Shown: positions 25,404 to 37,400 of the stretch, piece by piece
How positions within the stretch are numbered: position 1 is the first letter of the stretch
How the letters are laid out: each line of letters starts with the position of its first letter
DNA from: Maniola hyperantus
Lineage: Eukaryota > Arthropoda > Insecta > Lepidoptera > Nymphalidae
Length of the DNA stretch: 64,000 nucleotides
Direction of reading: 5' to 3'
Assembly: GCF_902806685.2 (NCBI RefSeq)
Contig: NC_048537.1
Coordinates: forward strand, 11,120,720 to 11,184,719
Notes under the pieces: model-generated
What the model was told of the DNA's origin: nothing
The model's database searches: none
Seen by the model: the letters and a program-made list of their open reading frames with translations, nothing else
Program-made: the position numbers and the translations under genes

Positions 25404-28400
25404 TTTACCAAGCAATAAGTGTTTTCTATAATATATACAAAATAGATACATAATATCTTTGGCACTCGCCAGTGGGAAGGGTAGGTGCCTACATAATATG
25501 TAGATATAATTATTTTGAGCTTAGTTAGTATAAATAGCAACATGACATTCTGCTGAGACGGGCACTTCTTCCTATTTCACGATGTAAGTAGAACTACTTA
25601 AGTACATATTATAATTTATTTAAGTGTTTTATGTGATTATTGTTTATTTTAGCTGGATACAAGACTATAATATACTCATAGTACTTATTTACAAATTATT
25701 TTTGTGTATCGTATTTTTGGTTCTACATAATTCTATATAATGACCTTAAGAAACTTAAGATATAAGTAAAGTTGCTATGAAACTATTAAGTTTTTTTTAA
25801 TTTATAGACTAGCGCAATCAGACCTGGTGGCTAGTGCTGATGCAGCCTAAGTAATCGCTGATGCCTAGTAAATTACAATATTCGCATAGTAAATATTTTT
25901 AGAAATGTAAAATAGGTATACTACTCAATCATTATTTAATCATTATTTTCATTATTTAATAACTGTAAACTGATTTTCGAGCGACTCAACGCTATTTTTT
26001 TAACAAATCCAGTAATAAATGTAGTAAAAAAAGTAGTGTTATTATTTAATTCGTCAGTTACGTAGAGCTTCTACGTGATTAACGAATCAAAAAGTCGCTT
26101 AGTTCCTAGTAATAAAGTTACTTCCACGTCCGTCGCGGTGAGAAATTATGTGCAACGTGTATAAATAGACTAGAGTAGCCTCGTGCTATGTCTGTTACGA
26201 CCATCGATCGTTGCGTCCTCAGCGCCATCTTGGCCCTCGTGTCTCCCTCCTGTACTCCGCGCCCCACTCTCCTCTAATGCCCCTCACTGCCCCACATTCA
26301 CGTTTCGTTTTGCACATGCTACTCCGTATGACTGACGTCTTCTGCTGTCCATCAATTATTACACTGCAGTAATAAGCTTCTAGCAAATAATTTTTTGATT
26401 TTAACTCAGAAATTACAAACGTTAGGAACGTTTACGTACGTATTTATTTTAAGTTAGGCATATGAATATTTATATAATTAGCATATAAGTGGAAGTCTCA
26501 TAAAAAGACAAAACTAAGGTAAAAGTCACCGAGTTCTATTTTAGCAAATGTAGGAAGTGTAAAAATAAACAAAGGTGACATTGAAGATTTTTCCGCGACC
26601 TAAAAACTATGCCAGTACAGTACTTTTATTAACACAATGTGACGACGACCTAGTAAGTATTAATCACGTTTAATTTTTATGTCGGAATGCTTTTGAATTT
26701 TGTGTTTTGAATCAACTTTGAAATGCAATACATAATATTTTTAATTATACATATAAGGAACTAGATGATGCCCGCGACTTCGTCCGTGTATATTTAGGTT
26801 TTTAAAAATCCCGTGGGAACTCTATGATTTTCCGGGATAAAAAGTAGCACAATAGTCCTTCGCCGGGACGCAAGCTATCTCTGTACCCGTTAAAATCGAT
26901 TGAACGGATGGGCCGTGAAAAACTAAAATACAGACAGACAGACACACTTTCGCATTTATAATATTAGTGACAGTAAAAAAATCAAATCATTCGCAGCATT
27001 TGTGGGTGTCTATAATTTATTATTGTTCTTAATATCGGACCAAACAGTCTCACCTATAGTTTATTTAAAAAGAATTCAGTTCTGAAAACAGTGGAAGACG
27101 AAAATACTTCAAGGAGATAATGTGTGTACTAATAAAACAGCTCGTAGCAAGAAGGCACGTGAAAATATTTCTACACAGAAGGTACACAATCATTACAAGT
27201 CAAGATTTATTTTATTAGTGCACGGTGCACGTAATAAAATGTATACAATATCATCATCATCATGATCAACCCATCGCCAGCTCACTACAGAGCACGGGTC
27301 TCCTCTCAGAGTGTGAAGGGTTTTGGCCATAGTCTAACACGCTGGCAGACTTCACACACCTTTGAGAAAATTATGGAAAACTCAGGCATGCACGTTTCCT
27401 CACGATGTTTTCCTTCACCGTTAAAACATATGATTAAATACTACTTAAAACAAATATTACTTAAAACGCATATAACTCCGAAAAGATAGAAGTGCATGCC
27501 CGGGATCGAACCCCCGACCTCCTATTAGGAAACGGACGTCTTAACCACTAGGCTATCACAATATATACAAAATATAAAAGATTATTTATCTGCTCTATAA
27601 TCGCTACGTAGCGGTTTTGAAGGTGAACATCACTAGAAAATTGACCTTCTGAGATAAGAGTGCTAGTAGCTGTGATAACACGCAAGCCCTGTGGAAAGAA
27701 ACCGTATGATCTTAATAGCTTTTTCATTTATATTAACTGTTTTTATGCAGAATTAAATAGTACATAGTAATACATATTAAGACTATTGTGGCTTGGTACC
27801 GTAAAAAAAAATCTTGTTAAGGCCCAAGACACAGGTCTGCCCACGAAATTAAAATTTAATTTGGTTTGTCACAATTTGTAAACTAATGCGACAAAGTAGA
27901 CTTATGGCATTCCACCCCTAGCAATATCATCTTCACAGGTTTATATAAAAAAAATCTTTACTTGAATGTGTCCAGTTTAAGAAAATAGTCAAAATAATGA
28001 CTAATTTGTAAGTAGCTCACGTCAAACTCATTATTTTGACTAATTTCTTAAACTGGACACTTTCAAGTAAAGATTTTTATATAAGCCTGTGAAGATGATA
28101 CTGCTCGGCTCGGGGCTCAATTTGAATGCCATAAGCCTTCTTTGTCGTATTAGTTTACAAATTGCGAAAAACCAAATTAAATTTGAATTTCGCGGGCAGA
28201 CCGTGTCTTCCACCTTAAGCAATGGCTCTTTACGTTCATACGTTCATGTTATAATAACATGAAAGTAAAAAGACAACTCTTATGAAAAAAAAAAGAACTA
28301 TAAGAACTACATAAAATAAAAATTAGAACAAATAAAATAAAATCTTCAAATAAAACTCAATACCAGACTTTCACCATGTCAGAAGTCGAGATAGTGGTCG

Positions 28401-31400
28401 ATCATTTAAAAAAACACGTATAGACAAGTTAAAAAACGCCCTTTTTCTTCATACACTTATTTATTTTCGGATCTTTGGTAATTCTGATTTAAATTTTTAT
28501 GTTTTATAGTGAGTCGTAGCAACGTAGCTTCCGCAGTCAAACATGAACGACCTCTCTAGATCTGCAGTCGTTCTAGTTCCAGTCTCGCCAACAACAGGAA
28601 CCAACAATGTTCACTTGTTCCTTTCCTTTGCCACTTTTATAAGTTTCTACAGGATTTCATCTAAAGATTCAAGTTATATAAATTCTTGACTGACGACGAT
28701 GCTTATAAAATAAGGAAATGCTAACTTAAGATTTTATCGCAAATTGACTAGATAGCTCTCGGCACGCACGTGTATGCGTGTAGAAACTATGAGCTGATCA
28801 TAGAAACGGGTAAAGTATTGTTAATAAGATGTAAACTAAAATCTGACTAGTTTCTGACCTAGACTTTTAAAAAGTTTTATTCTACTTTGCCCCACCAAGA
28901 TATCCCACGACCTGTGACCACAGGTGAGAGAAAGGGGTATGTTTAAAATTTTGCTAATAATTTATTTTGGTGGGACATTTCTTAATTTGATTTTATATTT
29001 CTTATTTTGATTTAAACTAAGACTAGTTGAGCTGTACTTCCTAAGATGTAACTATGTACTTTGATATTATAATGATATATGTACCGTTCAAAACTGGTAT
29101 ACTGAAAACAAAACACGGAACGGAGAACGAATTCCGCGACGCCGCGCCTCTGCTCTACCGGTATGTGCTGCTGCTGTATGGTATTGGTGTCTTATGACTT
29201 ATAGTAATTTGGCAGTCACGAGGGAACTCACGGGTTCCTGTCAATTCTCATTTCTAAGAGAGAACTGATTAAGTGAGTACGCATAAACTGTTAAATACCT
29301 AATTCTATTTAGTTGGATAAAAGGAGCATGATCAAAGTCAGGCGCTTTGTGTAAAGGACGCGAGGCGAATGGTCCGTCTCGTTACGCAGAGGTCGTCTGA
29401 TGTCGTCAGTGCACCGGCCACTAACCAGCCTGCTGCTCTAGCTTATTAGTACAGGATATCGATCGCACGAGGGCGTAGCCCCCTAATAATACTGGATAGT
29501 GTGTAAAGTACACGATTAACTACTGTTATTATTACATCACAATGTGTAAATATAACTAATCTTTGTACGTTATGTACTATGCTATCAGTGGCAAACATTT
29601 GATTAATGTAAATAATTCTACACTAGTACCTAACTATTCAGGTCCTACCAATTAACCAACGAGATTCATAGTTCAATCTCAAACTACCTATTCCTACTTT
29701 GACAAACATTATAAACCTTATCTTCAATACAGTCGTTTATATAAAAAACCTTGTTAAAAGTTAAAACTCAATGACTTGTCTTGACTGACTGACTACTGAT
29801 CTATAAACTCCGTCACTTTTCAAGTAATATCTATAGAAAATGGGAATTTTGGAAATTCCACCACCAAGAGGATTAAATAAGGGGTGAAATTTTATATGAA
29901 AGTGCGTGATTCTTTAAAAATCGGTTCTTGGACTTTCAGGCAAAAATAAAGATGTACCTGTACGTGTTTCAGGATTTTTGGAAATTTAACCCCCCCCCTC
30001 AACGCTTTTAAAAAAATCTACTTCAGCGAAGCCGGGACAGGTCAGCTAGTTGGTTTCGAATAAAGTAGCTGATATGAAATATAAGTAAACAAATAGTAAA
30101 TGTATAACAAACTACGAAACAAATAGTTAAATTCTGTAATCAAAAGTATGTAACTAGGAATTTACGTTTAGTGTACGCATCAGAAAATAGTGTACATACA
30201 TCGACCTTGAGAATGAAATTTCGACTTTGTAGAGCGTTGTCACTGTCACACATACCTATGACGTTTAGTCGGTCACAACGACAGAGACAATGCTCTACAA
30301 ATTCGCTATCTCTTTCTAAAGGTCGATGTACATTATTTTCTGCAGCGTACTGTTGGTATATCAAGAACCTGCTTTATACTTAAAGCTTGACATAACGAAG
30401 TGATCAACATGCTAAAATAAAATACGAGTAGGTAACCCAGCTGGTAGCGGCTAAGCCCTAGGAGTTAACTTAGGAAAATATTTACGTACCTCGATATGGA
30501 AACTACTGAACTGGCAGGTAATTCCGCGATTTAATTACACCAGGTCATATTATATTATTCGTGGAGACAACTACTTCAGGGTTTAAACAGTGACGTATTT
30601 ATTCAGTTTTTACATTGGAACATTATAAATGACTAATTATATCGCATGCATCTGACTGCTAACCGCCAAAAGGACATAATATTCGGGAAACTCAGATGTA
30701 ACCTTTTGAATTGGAAAATAAATAGAGGATGGGTTTAATTTACGCGCTCGTATCCGCAATCATGCATAATGTTCCACTTATGTTTTATGCAGTGCATGTG
30801 TAAATGTGTAACGTGATTTACTGAAGCATAACATAGTTACCAGAGCGACAACAGAGTCGATGGCGCGGTTGAAGCGATCGCAGAGTGCTCTCATACTGTC
30901 GTATGAGTGGGTGTCGTAATCGCTTAGAATGTTCTTTTCCAATGCACCTTTCATCTCCGGCAAGTCGTCGCAGACCCACCTAAACAATAAAATAAAAATA
31001 TTTTCATACTAATGTCACGATCATACATTTTTTTATTCAGACACAAGTTCGCCCTTGACTGCAATTTTACCTGGTGGTAAGTGATGGAAGCGGGCTAACC
31101 TGGAAGGAGTATGGCAGTTTTTATTTAAACCCTTTGGTTTCTACACGGCATCGTACGGAACGCTAAATCGCTTGGCGGCACAGTCGGTAGAGTGGTAACT
31201 AGCCACGGCCGAAGCCTCCCACCAGACCAGACCAGAAATTTAGAAATTATGAAATTGCAAAACCTTGCCGGGCATCGCACCCGGGACCTCCCACTAACAA
31301 GACCACAGCGCTTACCACTGCGCCAAGGAGGTCGTCGTCGGTCGTCGTACATACACGGTCTAGCCTATGAAATAATATTATCGCACAGTTTAGCCTACAA

Positions 31401-34400
31401 AGATGTGCGTTCATTACCGTACTTATAGTGCGATTATATAATGGTCGCCAAACAGAACACCTGTTTCGAGACCGCCATCGCCATGTATTACAGACAATAA
31501 TCAAAGAACTACCGCGCTAGATAGAAGAAAACTAGAGAATCCTCTGTGACAACTCTCTACCACGTTCATTGCATACTTTCAGCGAAAGCTCAGAAATAGG
31601 GCCTCGTTGGCACCTTTCGGTTGCGGTACTCTATGAACCATGTGAAGAAGAAGCTGTGATAGCCTAGTGATTAGGACGTCCGCCTCCTATTCAGAGGTCG
31701 GGGGAATCGGTCCCGGGCACGCACCTCTAGCTTTTCAGAGTTATGTGCGTTTTAAGTATGTAATGGTGAAGGAAAACATCGTGAGGAAACCCCGCATGCC
31801 TGAGAGTTCTCAATAACGTACTCAAAGGTGTATGAAATCTGCCAATCCAAACTTGGCCAGCGTGGTAGACTAACGTCAAAAACCTTCTCACTCTGAGAGG
31901 AGACCCGTGCTCTGTAGTGAGCCGGCAATGGGTCGATCATGATGACCCTAAGAACCATCTGATTTTCCCTTAAATAAACTCTTTTCCCTTAATTTTTTTT
32001 AAGTGGTGATTTTTTAGAGTTTTATTCCTCAGAAGGATAAAAGGAACCCTTATAAGATCTCTGCGTTGTCTATCTGTCTGTCGTGTCTGTCTATTCATGG
32101 GAAATAAAACCGTACTTTACATACGTTACTTTATTTACGTACGGGTACTTCCTGTTGACCCAGAATCATGAAAGGCAGGCATGCAATGTCTATATAGCAC
32201 AAGTAAAGGAAAAATCCGGAGACCGTGAATTGGTGTTTTTGACAGGGTCTTCTCCGGTTGGCCGAAGGCCAAGCGGGGGTACGGGCCTCGAGGCGTAGCC
32301 TCCTTACCCGGGTAGGGCGCGGGGTATTCATGTTACCCCGGTGTTGGTCTTCTAGCCGGAATTTCACCGGCTAGGGCCCGCCATCTTGGCTTGGAGCCTC
32401 GTGGCTGGTTGCGTTCCCCACGCTGCGGGCGATAGATTCGCCGTCGCGCACGGGGGTGGTGTCTGGTCCGGTGGAGATCTCCGCGCTGCGGACGATAGGC
32501 TGGCCATCGCGCGCGGAGATAGTGTCATATCCGGTGGGTCTCGCGTCGTCATCATCATCGCTAGGATCGCCTGCGTGCCACGCTAGTGGTGGCGATCGCA
32601 GGAGTTCCCGAGGCAGAAGACGCCCGGTCGGTGGTGGTTTCCGAAATAGTTAGTTTACTAAATCGCATCAAGACGCCGCTGTCCGTCATTAACTTGCATT
32701 ATTATACTGGTTTGAGATTTCTTGTACAATACAATTGCGGAACCCTTCGTGTGCGAGTCCACTAGCACTTGACCGGTTTTTTGTGACAAATAATTATATT
32801 TCATCGTTTCCTTAATTTTTAAGAGTTTTAATACTATTTTCCAACTATAAAACATCATTTAGGCGCTTTAAGAAAACTAGCATCTTATTTAAGTTCATAC
32901 CTAGTCAGTACCTACTTAATATAATGTAACTAGGTAATTACATTATATTATTATATTCAATAGATTAAAACATTTTCTATATTTTAAAGCAAAGATTCTC
33001 ATCAAATCTAATAACGCGTCTACTCTGCCTGCCCTAAAGAAATAAATGTACATAGTTAATTAAATAGTTGCTGAGACAATTACAGGAACCCATCGATTTC
33101 TTATTCAGTAACCTAAGTAAAATAAAAAAAGTATTGTCTATCGATATGAGCCCCTCGTTTCTTAGAAGCCAATTCAACAAAAGGTTTAATGTTAATGGGT
33201 GCTGCGGGTCTTTAAAAATGCAACAGCTGTTCACCAGCACCTTACACAACTTACCTACTTATATTTTAACCTTTCTGCACTTCATTAGCAGGTGGTACGT
33301 GGTGATAGTCAGCTATCTAATATAATTCTGCACCTGTTAATAGGTAGAATTATAATATTTTTAGAAAAGCAAGCGCTACGATAATCTGTTTATAGTAATA
33401 ACTAGCTGACCAGGCGAACTTCGTACCGCCTAAACAGTCGATTCTTTTTCAGGCAATTTTTTAAATTTTTCTCTCCGTAAGAACCATCCTCATACTTTAA
33501 TGAATGTTATAAAAAAAGAATTAGCGAAATCGGTTCAGGTGTTCTCGAGATTTGCGATCAGCAACACAGATCAGCGATTCATTTTTATATATAGACTAGC
33601 TGACACGCCCCGGCTTCGTTCGGGTGGAGTTTAGAAAATTGAGGGGGAGGTTGAATTAAATTTTTCTCTCCGTAAGAACCATCCTCGTACTTCAAGGAAT
33701 ATTATAAAAAATAATAAGCTAAATCAGTTCAGCTGTTCTCGAGATTTGCGATCGATGCGTTTGAAATTCGTGTGGTCCACGCGGACGAAGTCGCGAGCAT
33801 AAGCTAGTCTAAATATATAAACCGGCCAAGTGCGAGTCAGGCTCGCGCAATGAGGGTTCCGTACTACAGTCGTATTTTTTCGATATTTTGCACGATAATT
33901 CAAAAACTATGATGCATAAAAATAAATAAAAATCTGTTTTAGAATGCACAGGTGAAGACCTTTCATATGATACCTCAGTTGATATAGTCACTCACTTCGA
34001 AAGTTGAAAATACTAATTATTAGTTCATGACCGCAATTTAATTTTTTTTGTGTGTTCTAACCCTAAATTCACGGTTTTCAGATTTTTCCCCAAATGTCAG
34101 CTATAAGATCTACGTACCTGCCAAATTTCATGATTCTAGGTCAACGAGAAGTACTCAGTAGGTTTCTTGACAGACAGACAGACAGACAAGAAAGTGATCC
34201 TATAAGGGTTCTGTATTTCCTTTTGAGGTACGGAACCCTAAGGTGACTGACTGACTGACTGACTACAACTACTACAACTACAACTACTGGACGGATCGGG
34301 CTGAAATTTTGGCATGCAGATATCCTATTATGACGTAGACATCTGCTAAAAAGGATTTTTAAAAATTCAAGCCCTAAAGGGGAAAAATAGGGGTTTGAAA

Positions 34401-37400
34401 TTTGTTTAATCCACGCGGACGAAGTCACGGGGATAAGCTAGTCTAATAAATATATAAAAGGAAAATGTGACTGACTGACTGACTGACTTATCTATCAACG
34501 CACAGCTCGAACTACTGGACGGATCGGGCTGAAATTTGGCATGCAGATAGCTATTATGACGTAGGCATCCGCTAAGAAAGGATTTTTAAAAATTCCTTAA
34601 AAAAAAGAAATTAAGAAATTTAAACATCTAAGGGGGTGAAATAGGGGTTTGAAATTTGTGTAGTCCACGCGGACGAAGTCGCGAGCATAAGCTAGTTGAA
34701 ATATAAACGTTTATATTTCAAAAGCCATGAAACATTTCTATCTCATCGTGTTTTATAAACCTAAAATTATTGAAATAGTTGCAAGGGCAATCCTGATTCG
34801 AAGTTTCAAGGTCACAAAGGAAGAGTGAACGCGTCCGGTCGAGAGGAGGTCGTGGCCGCCCTCGCCACCCCGACGTTCGCGCGGGACCGAACGGGTCAAC
34901 TTGCCAAACTAGTTCTTTTATTTCCGACCTGCGAAACAGGTGAGGTGTGCAAACGGATCATATGGACAGTTCGTCTAGTTCCTACCTATAGCCCGCGACA
35001 GGTCGAGATAGCAATCGCGGTATGCGGGCGCGCGTGGGTATGTCACCCGCGCGGTATCGTTCCTACCCCGATTGCCACTTCGAGCTGTCGCGTACTATAC
35101 TTGTCATGCATGACTCATGCGTTGCTAATCTAGTATTATGTAGGTACATTGTGTAGTGCTAATTAGAATGACACCGCATTTTGTAAAGGCTTATCGTACT
35201 CGTCTTTATATTAAACGCATTGTTTTTTTATTCCAGGTCGGGAAGTCGGGCTAGCGTAGCGACTAGCGAGTAGGCAAGTCATCAGTACGCGCGAAATTGT
35301 TTCGGGAGGTCATCGCCCCTACGTCCTTCGTGTTATGCGAACACTTACGCAATTGTTAGTTATTAGAGCATATTATCATTATTTGCAAGACAATAACGAT
35401 AATGATACCTTTACAATAGTAACATACAAGTCAATCAAAAATAATGAATAATGTTCCGTTTCTATAGCAATAGTTTCCCTCTAATAGCGTAATCAATTAC
35501 TTATCGAGCTTATCACTAAATTTATCAACCAAGGTCCAGTAGCAGTTAAAAAATCTTTAGGGTCTAGGTACTCGGGCCACGGCTGCACAAACGGGTGATT
35601 CCAACATCCATACAGAAGGTTCACTCCCACCATTTGATACTGCAGTCCAACACTGCATGAGCAACTTGTATCTTGTCTCTTCATTATCTACACTAAAATA
35701 TAACAGCAAAAACCCGGTCAAGTGCGAGTCGGACTCGCACACGAAGGGGAACGCTTCGTGTGCGAGTACCAGATGTACCATGGAATCCATTATATCTTAA
35801 ATTCTTCACGTAAACGACGCCAAATGGTTGGTGCAATGATACCCTGAGCAGAGCTTGTATCGCCTTTCGCGAGGTAGTCTACACCTACAGTGATAATAAT
35901 AATTGATGACACCCTAAACTGACGCCATCAAGGTGATGCCAGCCAACAAAAAACTGACCAAGTGCGAGTCGGACTCGCCCTTGAAGAGTTCCGTACCATC
36001 GTACAAGAAGTAACACAATTATTTTTTTTTGTGATGTAACCCCAAATTCACGGTTTTCGGATATTTCGCTTTACTTATTAATTATTATACTAGTCTTACA
36101 TTCCTTCCTGCCAAATTTCATGATTCTAGGTCATCGGGATTTTGATTCCTTTGACGTGTCTTGACAGATATCGACAGACAGACGACGAAGTGATTCTATA
36201 AGGGTTCCTTTTCTCTGGAGATACGGAACCCTAATCCAGTTTTCTCCAGATTTTTTCCACACACTATTTTGACTCGAGTGTATGTGAATTAAGTCGTAAA
36301 TAGATATTATACTATCACCACTTAATTCACATATTATGGTTTTATCTATGGTCACAACTCTGACCTTGCTGATCAATTTCAAACTTTCCGGTAGACAATC
36401 GCGACAAATTATTGTGAGTCGTATTCGCTTCTGCACAACTGAAAGCAGCTTTGAGATCCACCTAGCGGGAACCTTAGAATACCCGTGTTCGTCGACCAAT
36501 TACATTTTGTTCGTTCATGCGAGATGCCCATAGTGTCGACAATCTCCCTGATACTAAATTTACGGTCTTCCAAGATCTTGCGCTATGTTTTATGTACTAT
36601 GGTACCTATTTTGAATTTAAAATGGCTTTGACTTTGCCTCTAAACGAAATCCTAATTGCCAATCTCCAAAGTGATAGGCTATCGATGTAATTGTAATGTT
36701 GGAATTTTTAAACGCGCAATGTATCGCGAACAAAACGATCACAACGGCCCGCAATCAACGATTTCCGCCGCCCACCTGCGTGTTATTGTAGGTACAATAG
36801 ACGGAGTTATGACCCTCCCTCACCTTTGATAAACAGCTGATTCCGTGCGTATGGAAGTTTAAATTTACATACATTGCTGTTTTGTGATATAAATATCGTC
36901 ATTTTGTTGTATTTTATTTAAAATAAAGTTGAGAATAGATTTTAAAATTAAGCAGAGAGAACTTTAAATATTTTATTTTATTATTATTTAAGAAAGTTTG
37001 GTTTTATTAATATATCATAAAATTATTTATTGTTCTCTTACCTTATTGTTTCTACTATTTCTAAGGCTCCATCGTGTTTGTCCTGTAACAAACAAAAAAA
37101 AATTTTACATTGTTTGACTAGCAGCAGATAAGTAACTAGTTAAGCTAGTTTTCTAAACAAGATAAAATTTAAAACGAAATCCTGGCTACTCCTTTTAAAA
37201 TACCTCCATGGTTAAATGGTTCATATAATAAATCTAGGTACACATTATACTTTCTTGGAATCTACACAATAAGACCTTTACCAAACTTGATGAATTTACT
37301 ACCTTTATTTGATTTGAATTTGATGAACTTGATTTGATGAACTTGATGAATTTGATGAAAGTACTTTTACCTTATCTTTTATATTAATTTTCTCGTCATG

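Noticed and set aside
30140..30383. Open frames on both strands over 30140-30383
   Set aside because: They are explained by the palindromic foldback family 2 element, which reads similarly on both strands.
31655..31720. Possible functional tRNA gene at the SINE head
   Set aside because: A/B-box-like motifs are present but arms do not form a cloverleaf, and the same head is attached to the same SINE body at several other sites.
34141..34500. CAGA/TGAC short repeats considered as a CRISPR-like array
   Set aside because: These are microsatellite stretches at the ends of dispersed repeats, without spacers, in a eukaryotic genome.
34825..35133. 102-residue plus-strand open frame
   Set aside because: It overlaps a foldback family 1 copy and has no domain or splice context.
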